The position numbers and the translations under genes were made by a program. From AP-15 sp963700195 (GTDB taxonomy: Bacteria; Pseudomonadota; Alphaproteobacteria; ATCC43930; CGMCC-115725), in NCBI GenBank assembly GCA_963700195.1, contig CAVOWQ010000010.1:248001-312000 (forward strand): a stretch of 64,000 bases of DNA. Reading direction: 5' to 3'. Shown one piece after another: positions 1-7,908 of this stretch (positions are counted from its first letter, which is position 1; the number at the start of each line of letters is the position of its first letter). The notes beneath the pieces are model-generated. The model made no database searches. It worked only from the letters and a program-made list of their open reading frames with translations, and was not told where the DNA came from.

Positions 1-235
1 CTTGTCGAATTTCGGCATGTTCGCCGGGCGTTTCGCAGCGCTGGTCATCGTCCCGCCGCAGGTCGCGATCCTCGGCGCCGGCCGCATCGCGGAGCGGCCG
101 GTCGTCGCCGACGGGAAGCTCGCCGCCCATCGCATCCTGCCATTGTCGCTGACCTTCGATCACCGCGCCGTCACCGGCGGCGAGGCCGCCCGGTTCCTCA
201 AAGCCGCGATCGAGGACCTCGAAAAGCCGCAATAG
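1..235 (+). CDS. 2-oxoacid dehydrogenase E2 (dihydrolipoamide acyltransferase), C-terminal end
   Basis: This is the last 77 codons of a gene that starts before the window. The protein would transfer the acyl group from lipoamide to CoA in a pyruvate-, 2-oxoglutarate- or branched-chain dehydrogenase complex. The diagnostic catalytic-domain signature FDHRAVTGG lies about 25 residues before the stop; its His and Asp are the acyltransferase active-site residues. It is preceded by the NFGMF and PPQVAILGAG segments typical of the E2 core. The N-terminal lipoyl and E1/E3-binding domains lie outside, so I cannot tell which complex it belongs to. It is followed 2 bases later by the yccF-like gene. Confidence 0.85.
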   Translation, partial: LSNFGMFAGRFAALVIVPPQVAILGAGRIAERPVVADGKLAAHRILPLSLTFDHRAVTGGEAARFLKAAIEDLEKPQ

Positions 236-237
236 CA

Positions 238-664
238 ATGCCTCTCCTGCGGCTCTTGCTCAATATCTTGTGGATCGTCACCGGCGGCGTCTGGATGGCG
301 GCCTTATGGCTGCTGGCCGCGAGTCATCATGGTGATTACGATTGTCGGCATACCGTGGGCGCGAGCGGCGTTCAACATCGCGCTCTACGCCCTGCTGCCG
401 TTTGGCCAGACGGCGGTCAACCGCGCCGACTACACCGGGCGTGAGGATATCGGGACCAGCCCGCTCGGCACCATCGGCAATCTGATCTGGCTCGTGCTGG
501 CAGGATGGTGGCTCGCCCTCGCCCACGTTATCGTCGCGCTCGTTCTGGCGATCACGATCATCGGCCTGCCCTTCGCCTGGGCGCATCTAAAGCTCGCCGG
601 CCTCGCCCTGTGGCCGATCGGCAAGATGATCGTCTCGATCGACGACGGGCAATTAGCCCGTTGA
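238..664 (+). pseudogene. yccF: YccF-family inner membrane protein, frameshifted
   Basis: A small integral membrane protein of the YccF (DUF307) family, function unknown. The first 29 codons (MPLLRLLLNILWIVTGGVWM...) match the YccF N-terminus. The rest (MVITIVGIPWARAAFNIALY... to ...LALWPIGKMIVSI) is in the +1 frame from about position 329. Removing one base near 320-328 joins them into a normal-length protein of about 141 residues with repeated hydrophobic segments and the family PIGK/VS ending. Either the gene is broken or one base was inserted in the sequence. Two bases separate it from the E2 stop, suggesting co-transcription. Confidence 0.75.
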
Positions 665-823
665 ACAAGCGCTTGCACCCGAGCGCTGGGCGGTAGTCTC
701 ACACTGGAAAAATACCGGGGTGCCAATTGGCGGCGCATAGTAGCCGGGCCAGGCGGAGATTGCGCGCTGTGCCAAAAAAGGCCCCAGCTCGTAACCCCAG
801 CCGGCGGGGTCGCTCGCGGGGCA

Positions 824-1573
824 TTAGCGGTCCAGCCCTAATCGGCCGATCGCCGGCAGCTTCAGCGCCGGCACGGCGGCATCGACGCCGATGTTGAGCC
901 CCAGGACGTTCAGCTCGAACCCCTCGTCGACGGCGAGGAGCACGCCGGCAAGGCCGAAGAGCGAAACCTGAAACCCGGAGCCACTCGGCGCCATGGCGAA
1001 CAGCGCACCCCCGGGCAGGAAATCTTTGCCGACTGCATTCGACGGCAGGTCGAGTCCGAGCTCGGAAACCTGGCGGCCAATATAGGCGGTGAATGTGTTG
1101 CTGTTGGGGCCGGGCCACGCGCGATACTCGTGCGGATAGGGATAGCGGGCGACCGCGGCACGGATATCCTCGATCATCGCGTCGACACCGGGTCCGCGTC
1201 GGTCCGCGATGATCTGCGGTCGGGCGCCGAACCAGTAATTGTCGGGGCCCATCCGGTCGACGCGAACCGCCGGCGCGCCATTGGCGACGCCGAAACCCAG
1301 CACCTCGTACCGCGTATAGCGGTCGGCCCCGCTCGGCTTCACCGCGATCCAGGTGTGCACGGCGACCACCCCCCGCCACGAGACCGCGCGGGCGGCATAG
1401 ACTTGAACCACGGCCTCCGGCGTGGCCGCCGGGTCGGGCGCCAGGCCGGTCGGGTCGCGGCGCGCCTCGTACCACGGCACCCCATCGCGCCCATTGGGCA
1501 GGCAACCGCTAACCAGCACCGGCAGCACGAACAGCCCGAGCAGCAACAGACCTGACGAGGTCGCAAAATTCAT
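824..1573 (-). CDS. DUF3750 domain lipoprotein
   Basis: Predicted 249-residue protein of the DUF3750 family; the function of the family is unknown. The N-terminus is a lipoprotein signal: a hydrophobic stretch (LLLLGLFVLPVLVSGC) ending in a VSGC lipobox with the lipidated Cys at residue 24 when the ATG at 1573 is used. A GTG nine codons upstream is possible but would lengthen the signal. Family-like segments follow: WRGVVAVHTWIAVK, then RYEVLGFG, and WPGPNSNTFTAYIGR. It is a single gene, convergent with the yccF region. Confidence 0.8.
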   Translation of the reverse strand: MNFATSSGLLLLGLFVLPVLVSGCLPNGRDGVPWYEARRDPTGLAPDPAATPEAVVQVYAARAVSWRGVVAVHTWIAVKPSGADRYTRYEVLGFGVANGAPAVRVDRMGPDNYWFGARPQIIADRRGPGVDAMIEDIRAAVARYPYPHEYRAWPGPNSNTFTAYIGRQVSELGLDLPSNAVGKDFLPGGALFAMAPSGSGFQVSLFGLAGVLLAVDEGFELNVLGLNIGVDAAVPALKLPAIGRLGLDR

Positions 1574-1624
1574 CGGTGCACGGGCTGGCTTACACACACG
1601 GATGCGACCTTCGAACCCAGTCGC

Positions 1625-2185
1625 TCAGCGCGACATGCCCGGCGCCCCGGCCGGCACGTCGTAAAAGGCCAGGGTCATCGAGACGCTCGTGTAGTAACCC
1701 ATCAGCGTGATTACGTCGGTAATGCCGACATGGCCGAGCGCCTTGACCGCGCGGTCGTAGAGCCCCTGCGGGATCCAACGCGAATTGGCGAGCGCCATTG
1801 CCATTTCGTACACGACCTGCTCGCGCTCGTCCGAGAATGAAGTCTGCAGGCCGGCGATGAGCGCCTCGACCTTATCGGCTGCCAGCCCGACTTCCTTGCC
1901 GCGCCGCTCATGCGCGCTCGTCGGGTATGCCGAATGCCATTTGCTGTTGATGATGCAGACGGCGATCTCGCGCTCGCGCTCGGTAAGCGAATAATGCCCG
2001 GGATGGAAATGGGCGCCGAGCGGCGCCGCAGCCTTCGCCAGCTTGGGATTATGGACCCAGATCTTGCTCGGCCCGCCGAGCTGACCGCGGACCTCGATCA
2101 GAAAGCGATAGCCCTCCTGCTGCTCCGGCGTCATCTGCTCATAGGGGATCTCGGCGTACCGGCCAAAGGTGGGCGTCTCGGGCAT
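1625..2185 (-). CDS. carboxymuconolactone decarboxylase family protein
   Basis: 186-residue protein of the carboxymuconolactone decarboxylase (CMD/AhpD-like) fold. The signature region is LTEREREIAVCIINSKWHSAYPTSAHERRGKEVGL, a helix pair in which AhpD proteins carry a CxxC redox pair. Here the pair is absent (the equivalent stretch is SAYPTSAH), so a thioredoxin-like peroxidase role is unlikely and a decarboxylase-like or unknown role is more plausible. ...QVVYEMAMALAN follows, as in many uncharacterised members of aromatic-catabolism clusters. No partner genes nearby indicate the substrate. It lies head-to-tail with the rfbC-like gene. Confidence 0.8.
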   Translation of the reverse strand: MPETPTFGRYAEIPYEQMTPEQQEGYRFLIEVRGQLGGPSKIWVHNPKLAKAAAPLGAHFHPGHYSLTEREREIAVCIINSKWHSAYPTSAHERRGKEVGLAADKVEALIAGLQTSFSDEREQVVYEMAMALANSRWIPQGLYDRAVKALGHVGITDVITLMGYYTSVSMTLAFYDVPAGAPGMSR

Positions 2186-2237
2186 TTCCTGTTTCCTTCT
2201 AGGTCTCGCGCAAGGCCTTGCGCCTGTCCGCGCTATT

Positions 2238-2813
2238 CTAGAGCGTCTCCGGTTCGGTATACTCGAACAGATCGGATTGCTCGGAGAGGCGCGGCAAAGC
2301 GCGGTCGCGGTCGGACACGATCGCCGTTTCGACCGTGACCGGCCAGGTGATCATCAGCACCGGATCGTTCCAGGCGATGCCGCGATCGTGCACCGGGCTG
2401 TAGAATTCCGTCGTCTTGTATTGCACCTCGGTATCGTCCTCCAGCGTGCAATAGCCGTGGGCATATCCCGGCGGTATCCACAGCTGGTACCAGTTGTCGG
2501 CGGTCAGCACCGCGGCCGCATGCCGCCCGAAGCTCGGGGAACCCTGGCGGATGTCGACGGCGACATCGAAAATCGCCCCGCGCGTCACCCGCACGAGCTT
2601 GCCCTGCGCCGCCGGCCGCATCTGGTAATGCAGCCCGCGCAACGTCCCCTTCAGCGGGTTGCGGACGTGGTTGTCCTGCACGAAAGCCGCCTCGATCCCG
2701 ATCGAGGCGAATTCGCGCGCGTTCCATACCTCGGAGAAAAAACCCCGTGTGTCCCCGATGCGCTGCGGCATGACGACTTTGATTTCCGGCAACGCTGTTT
2801 CAATGGTGTGCAT
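2238..2813 (-). CDS. rfbC: dTDP-4-dehydrorhamnose 3,5-epimerase family protein
   Basis: 191-residue cupin-fold epimerase of the RfbC/RmlC family, which converts dTDP-4-keto-6-deoxyglucose to dTDP-4-keto-rhamnose. Hallmarks are RGFFSEVWN, the substrate-binding VQDNHVRN segment, LRGLHYQ with the catalytic base His62, IPPGYAHGY, and the Tyr of TTEFYSP that acts as general acid. Length is normal. The other rhamnose genes (rfbA, B, D) are not next to it, so it may act on a related nucleotide sugar. The symbol follows the family, not proven substrate. Confidence 0.88.
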   Translation of the reverse strand: MHTIETALPEIKVVMPQRIGDTRGFFSEVWNAREFASIGIEAAFVQDNHVRNPLKGTLRGLHYQMRPAAQGKLVRVTRGAIFDVAVDIRQGSPSFGRHAAAVLTADNWYQLWIPPGYAHGYCTLEDDTEVQYKTTEFYSPVHDRGIAWNDPVLMITWPVTVETAIVSDRDRALPRLSEQSDLFEYTEPETL

Positions 2814-2988
2814 GGCAGGAAGGGCAGGAAGCCTTAATTTCCGTTCATATGGCCAAGCCGACGCACGGGCATGGGCTGGATTGTTTTGGGACGTATGAGC
2901 ATATCGATATTTAGCGCATCTCGCCGTCCAGATCGATCATGATGGACCTTGGGCTCGGCCTTAGGGCTATCCTCGTCAACACCTCGAC

Positions 2989-3612
2989 TTGAACGGGATG
3001 ATGACCAAAACGGCGGTCCGTCAGCCTCGAAAAAATACAGTGTCGCGCCGCGGATTGCTTGGCCTCGCGAGCGGCGCCACGGCCTTCACCTTTTGGCATC
3101 GCAAGGCGCACAGTTTTCCGCCTGCCGAGCAGTATGTCGACCGGGTCGCCGCCGTGCGGGTCGCCGATCGCGCGCCGCCCCGCCCGCCGATCCTGATCGA
3201 CGCCCAGCTCGCCAGTCAGGCCAAGGCAGCGAACGCAAAAAATATCTATGCCGAGCTCGGGACTTTGGCCCGGATGATGCGGACGGATCCGGCGCGCTAT
3301 GCTGTCCTCATGGGGAACCTGCTCGACGGCTTTGGCGCCGATCACATTCTGTGGGGCACCGACACACCGGTAGTCGGACCGCCCCATTGGCAAATCGAAG
3401 CCTTTCAGACCTTTGCGATACCCGAAGAGCTCGCCGCACAACACGGTTATTCTCAGCTGACGCCGGAAGTGAAGAACAAGATCTTCGGCGAGAACGCCGC
3501 CCGGATTTTCGGGATCGATATCGGTGCCGCGCGTCAGCCGATACGGGGCGACCTGCTCTACAAGCTACGCGACGACCGCAATCCGCTCCCGGCCGGCGCA
3601 GCGCCCTTGTAA
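2989..3612 (+). pseudogene. amidohydrolase-2 family protein with internal deletion
   Basis: A 207-codon open frame that fuses the two ends of a metal-dependent hydrolase. The N-terminus carries a twin-arginine leader (SRRGLLGLASGATAF), then YVDRVAAVRVADRAPPRP. From about codon 80 the frame jumps to the C-terminal part of the amidohydrolase barrel: NIYAELGTLARMM, GADHILWGTDTPVVG (the late-strand Asp motif) and KIFGENAARIFGID. The HxH and central metal ligands of the barrel are absent, and full-length relatives are several hundred residues longer. The reading frame is kept across the junction. Start is TTG 2989 or ATG 2998/3001. Most likely a non-catalytic relic. Confidence 0.65.
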
Positions 3613-3752
3613 GCCTACCGAGGCGCTCGGCCGCGATCCCGGTGACCGTAATGGCTGCCAAGGCGGCGCTTACGCAATTTTACGACTATTAACGCGACCG
3701 GCGCACAAGACCGCGACAAACTGCAGGTCCTAAACCAAACGGAAGGCCTGCG

Positions 3753-4403
3753 ATGACAATACGCTCTTTTGTGCCAAAAATGCCATTATGCAAAGCCGTG
3801 GCCTTTGCCGCCGGGCTCGGCCTCAGCATGCTTTCCTATCCGGTCCATGCCGCAGCCACGAGCGGCGGCGATACCGTGCAGGGCCTCTATGACGCGCTGC
3901 TCAGCACGATGAAGAACGGCCGGATTCTGGGTCAAAGCGGTCGTTTCACGCAACTGGAGCCGGTCATCCGCCGCAGCTTCGACATCGCCTCGATGACGCG
4001 GTTGGCGGTCGGCCTGTCCTGGGCCGGCCTGACCGAGGGGCAGCGCCAGCAGGTGACCGAGAGCTTCGGACGCTACATCTCGGCAATCTATGCCGACCGC
4101 TTCGACAGCTATGCCGGGCAGAGGCTGGAGGTAACCGGCGAACAGCCCGCCCCATCCGGGCTTATGGTGAAGAGCCAGATCATCAAGGCCAGCGGTGAGC
4201 CGGTCAAGGTCGACTACATGATGCGCCGCAGCGGCGACAACTGGCTGATCTCCGACATTTACCTCGACGGCGCGATCAGCGAGGTGGCGACCCGCCGCTC
4301 GGAATTCGCCGCGATCCTGAAGAGCGACGGCATAGACGGTCTGATCGCGGCCCTCAACCGCAAGGCCGACATCCTCACGGGAACCACGGCAAGGTCCTTC
4401 TAG
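3753..4403 (+). CDS. MlaC/HpnM-like periplasmic lipid-transfer protein
   Basis: 216-residue protein of the Tol-tolerance/MlaC (Ttg2D) family, in which periplasmic members ferry phospholipids or hopanoid-type lipids between the membranes. A Sec signal peptide covers about residues 1-33 and ends AHA-like (YPVHAAA). Family features follow: FTQLEPVIRRSFDIASMTRLAVG, FGRYISAIYADRFDSYAGQ, and VDYMMRRSGDNWLISDIYLDG. The resemblance to HpnM is at least as good as to MlaC, and there is no Mla operon beside it; an MlaD-like gene lies far away at 37.5 kb. It stands just upstream of a DUF1348 gene in the same direction. Confidence 0.82.
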   Translation: MTIRSFVPKMPLCKAVAFAAGLGLSMLSYPVHAAATSGGDTVQGLYDALLSTMKNGRILGQSGRFTQLEPVIRRSFDIASMTRLAVGLSWAGLTEGQRQQVTESFGRYISAIYADRFDSYAGQRLEVTGEQPAPSGLMVKSQIIKASGEPVKVDYMMRRSGDNWLISDIYLDGAISEVATRRSEFAAILKSDGIDGLIAALNRKADILTGTTARSF

Positions 4404-4468
4404 GATCTATGCCGATTGACGTTCCGGCACGCATTTCACGCGGGCGAACCGGGAAGCAGGAGAACACA

Positions 4469-4939
4469 ATGGCCGAGAGCCGCCCGCCACTCCCACCCTA
4501 CACGCTCGAAACCGCGCTTCAGAAAGTCCGCAGGGCCGAGGATGCGTGGAACACCCGCGATCCACAGCGCGTTGCGCTCGCTTATACGAGCGACAGCCGC
4601 TGGCGGAACCGCGCGGAATTCATTGAAGGCCGCGCGGCCATCGAAGCGTTTCTGACGCGTAAATGGAACCGCGAGCTCGACTACCGCCTGATCAAGGAAC
4701 TCTGGACGTTTCGCGAGAACCTCATCGCAGTGCGCTTCGCCTATGAGTGGCACGACGACAGCGGCAACTGGTTCCGCAGCTATGGCAATGAGAACTGGGA
4801 ATTTGACGAGCACGGCCTGATGCGCCTGCGCATAGCCAGCATCAACGATCTTCCGATCAAAGAGAGCGATCGCAAATACCATTGGACATTGGGCCGCCGC
4901 CCCGATGACCACGCGTCTTTGAGCGATCTCGGACTTTGA
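4469..4939 (+). CDS. DUF1348 (NTF2-like) family protein
   Basis: 156-residue small protein of the nuclear-transport-factor-2-like fold, DUF1348 family; reaction unknown. Strongly conserved family blocks are visible: KVRRAEDAWNTRDPQRVALAYT, SRWRNRAEFIEGR, FLTRKWNRELDYRLIKELW, FAYEWHDDSGNWFRSYGNENWEF and SDRKYHWTLGRRP. The ATG at 4469 is chosen because a GCAGGAG ribosome site sits just upstream; an in-frame earlier ATG at 4409 would add 20 residues without homology. It follows the MlaC-like gene by 65 bases. Confidence 0.88.
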   Translation: MAESRPPLPPYTLETALQKVRRAEDAWNTRDPQRVALAYTSDSRWRNRAEFIEGRAAIEAFLTRKWNRELDYRLIKELWTFRENLIAVRFAYEWHDDSGNWFRSYGNENWEFDEHGLMRLRIASINDLPIKESDRKYHWTLGRRPDDHASLSDLGL

Positions 4940-5066
4940 AGTCGTAGTCAGCCAAGCTTCGGCCGTTCGACCGAACCAGGATGGACCATTCGTTAAACCT
5001 GCTCGAAAATGGTTGGCTGGCAAACGATTGACCGATCGAAGGCTGAAATCCCGACACACACTTTCG

Positions 5067-7892
5067 TCAGATGTTATCCGCTGGGTCGATCAGGATAAGT
5101 CCGGGAGGAAGGCTCTCATCGTGCAGACTGATCCGTTCCGCTCCTCCAACGGGTGTGAATTCCTTGAGCTTGCCGGTTCTCTGCGGAGAAACGCCGGCAT
5201 TTTCCAACTTGGCCGCAATTCGATGACGCACAGCCTTGGGCAAGTCGAAACTACGACTGCCGACGACACGTGCGGCGCGCAGGAACAAGGTTTGCGCTTC
5301 GGCTAGTTCTGGCGCCGCCCAATCGAGGGTACGGAAGGCCTCGAAAGCTCGCTCCACAAGATCGGGCGAGACAACCGTCTCCGGTCCGGCATAGAGCGGT
5401 GCCCGGCTCAGAATGTGGCCCAGCGCCCCAAGGTAGGGGGCGCAGTGCTTGTTCTGGCGGGCGAGGTCGCTAGCCGCATCGATAAACAGATTAGCCAATT
5501 CCGTCTTCGTTTGAAGGGGGAGGCGCTCCAGCGATCCGGCGAGCCGGATAAGTTCTGGTGCAACCTTCTTCTGCATGCGGATCTTGTCGAACTCGGAGGC
5601 GAGGATCTGCTCCTGACGTTGCCGCTCGAGGCCGCCCGCGACCCGCCGCCAGAGGACATATTCCTGAACCTTGCTTCGTTTGCCGGCAAAATAGAGCCCA
5701 TGCTCGCGCACGCGCCAGAGACTGTCGATGCGAAAGTGGTCGGCAGCAGCCCCGAAACCGGGGCGCAGCAGGAAACCAGCAAGAATGAGCCAGGCCTCCT
5801 CGTGGTCCGCCGACCCCTTGCGCCGAGCCATGCAGCTTTCCAGAGCTGGCCAGAGAGAACGGACGAGGGCGGCATTCCAATCGCTCTTCGGCATTCCCAG
5901 AAGCTGTTCCAGGTTCTTGAGGAGCCGCGTCGCTGTCAGCAATTCTCGTGGCTTGGAGGGACGATCAAACAAATGCTGGATACGCGCTCGAGCGGCTTGG
6001 AGTGCCTGCGCGGTGACATTCGGCTTGGCATCAACCGAGACTGCTGCTGCGGCTTTAGAACTGTTTTGGCCGTCCTGCTCGTGCGGTCGGAGATTAAATT
6101 CCAGTGGCCAGCACTGCCTGATAGAGGGGTCCGCGCTAACGCAAGAGACTTGCAGTAGACCCAATTCGTTCGCACTGGCACTCAACGTGACTGGAAGCGT
6201 GTTGGCGGTTGTGCCGGGAGCAGAGCCCGTGACGTTGATGACTGTCTGCAACGGCGGAAGGGCGTGGTGGTCGTCTTCGCTCCAATCGGCGATATCGCCC
6301 GCTTTGCTTGCGCCGTCGCGAGTAGAGTAATAGGCCTGAAAGCGTGCGAGGCGGTTCGTTTGTACCTCGAGCGGAAGCCCCGTGATCTCAAACCGTTCGT
6401 CGGACGACGCTCCACGAGGGAGAACGCACACCAGCGAGGCCGGAGCCGGTTCAGCAGCCTCGGGCGTCCGCCTCCTACCTGCTTCGAGGAACACCGCGCG
6501 CGCGGCCCCCGCCTCGATGCGTTCGGTTCCGCGATGGAGGACTTTTCCAAATAGCGCCGCGCCGCGCGCAACAGCAAGCTCGGGGTCCGCATTTTCCAGT
6601 GCCAGCGGCCGCAAACCACCCTGCCAGTTCGCGACCTGCTGACAAATCCTGTTGCGCAGGATCTCAGGACGAAGGGAGCCGCCGTTGAATAAGATCGCGT
6701 CGACTGGTGGACGGCCCCGCAAGAAATCGGCAAGGTGCCGCGTAACCGCGCAGTCGGAGGCATAGGGAAGCCCCCATTCTTTCAGGGCAGCATGCGTCCG
6801 GTAGGGGTATGCCTGCGCGCCGCACTCGGGGAAAAAACCATCGAGCAAGAGCGCCTCGATTTCGGCATGCGTCAGTTGGGCCGTGCGCAACGCCGCGACC
6901 AGCCCGGACCCGCGGCCCGGCAATGAGATGCCGCAGGCTTCGTCCCGCCGGCCGTCGCTGGTGAGCAGTTTCTCCTTGAGATCCCGGCATCGGGCGACCA
7001 GGTCGTCCCACTCGGTGCCCGAGAGCTTCCCGCGCTCACCGGTCAGCCGCGGTTCGAGGAGGTGTGCGATCGCCAGATCGACATTGTCGCCGCCCAGCAG
7101 AATGTGATCGCCCACCGCCTCGCGCTTGATGCGCGGGACCGAGCCGCCCCTCTGCGAGCGCAGTTCGAACAGGCTGAAATCCGACGTTCCGCCACCAATG
7201 TCGACCACCAGGACGTGGTGCGTTCCATCGCTGTCGTTGGTGAGCCTGCCCGTAAGATCCGTTGCAAAATCGTGCTGCTCCAGCCAGCAGTAGAAGGCGG
7301 CTTGCGGCTCTTCAAGCAGGCGCACGGTTTCAGGAAGACCGCCCTCCAGCGCAGCCATAAGCGTCAGCCGCTGGGCAGCCGCGTCGAATGAGGCGGGAAC
7401 GGTAACGGTGATCTCCTGCCTGTCAAACTCGAAGTCGGTTCCGGCATCGGCAAACCGCCTGTTCCACGCTCGCTTGAGATGGTTGAGGATCAGCGCCGAG
7501 GCGCTTACCGGTGAGATCTTGCTGTTGCGGGTGATGTCGTCCGCTCCCCAGGGCAGAAATCGCGCTAAGCGATCGGACGTGTGGTGACAGAGCCAGGATT
7601 TCGCGGAATGGACGACCCGGCCAGGCGATTCTGCAGCCTTTTTGCGTGCGAGCAGGCCGACAACCCATTCCTCATTGTCGGCCTCCCTGTCCTGGAGTTG
7701 GGCAGCGGCCGCTTCCTCCGGCAAGTAGAGAAATGATGGAAGCGCCGTGGATTCCGCTATCGCGGACAGCGACTCCCATTGCGGGATGCCGAGAATCTCG
7801 GACCCTGCCTCGCCATGCAGCGGCACGAATGCCAAGGCGCAGTTGGTCGTGCCGAGATCGATGCCGATGCTGAAACGGGCTCGCGTCGTCAT
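5067..7892 (-). CDS. Hsp70 family protein with C-terminal DUF3731
   Basis: 941-residue Hsp70-like protein. The N-terminal ATPase domain shows phosphate-1 GIDLGTTNCALAF, a conserved HSAKSWLCH segment, EEPQAAFYCWL, phosphate-2 VVDIGGGTSDFSLFEL, LLGGDNVDLAIA and the adenosine-type FNGGSLRPEILR. It lacks a normal DnaK substrate-binding domain; the last 300 or so residues match the DUF3731 type (RELLTATRLLKNLEQLLG, EAWLILAGFLLRPGFG). It is the last gene of a three-gene unit, 16 bases after the shorter Hsp70. No dnaJ or grpE is nearby. Substrate unknown. Confidence 0.9.
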   Translation of the reverse strand: MTTRARFSIGIDLGTTNCALAFVPLHGEAGSEILGIPQWESLSAIAESTALPSFLYLPEEAAAAQLQDREADNEEWVVGLLARKKAAESPGRVVHSAKSWLCHHTSDRLARFLPWGADDITRNSKISPVSASALILNHLKRAWNRRFADAGTDFEFDRQEITVTVPASFDAAAQRLTLMAALEGGLPETVRLLEEPQAAFYCWLEQHDFATDLTGRLTNDSDGTHHVLVVDIGGGTSDFSLFELRSQRGGSVPRIKREAVGDHILLGGDNVDLAIAHLLEPRLTGERGKLSGTEWDDLVARCRDLKEKLLTSDGRRDEACGISLPGRGSGLVAALRTAQLTHAEIEALLLDGFFPECGAQAYPYRTHAALKEWGLPYASDCAVTRHLADFLRGRPPVDAILFNGGSLRPEILRNRICQQVANWQGGLRPLALENADPELAVARGAALFGKVLHRGTERIEAGAARAVFLEAGRRRTPEAAEPAPASLVCVLPRGASSDERFEITGLPLEVQTNRLARFQAYYSTRDGASKAGDIADWSEDDHHALPPLQTVINVTGSAPGTTANTLPVTLSASANELGLLQVSCVSADPSIRQCWPLEFNLRPHEQDGQNSSKAAAAVSVDAKPNVTAQALQAARARIQHLFDRPSKPRELLTATRLLKNLEQLLGMPKSDWNAALVRSLWPALESCMARRKGSADHEEAWLILAGFLLRPGFGAAADHFRIDSLWRVREHGLYFAGKRSKVQEYVLWRRVAGGLERQRQEQILASEFDKIRMQKKVAPELIRLAGSLERLPLQTKTELANLFIDAASDLARQNKHCAPYLGALGHILSRAPLYAGPETVVSPDLVERAFEAFRTLDWAAPELAEAQTLFLRAARVVGSRSFDLPKAVRHRIAAKLENAGVSPQRTGKLKEFTPVGGAERISLHDESLPPGLILIDPADNI

Positions 7893-7908
7893 CGGTCGCT
7901 GAGTGTGG

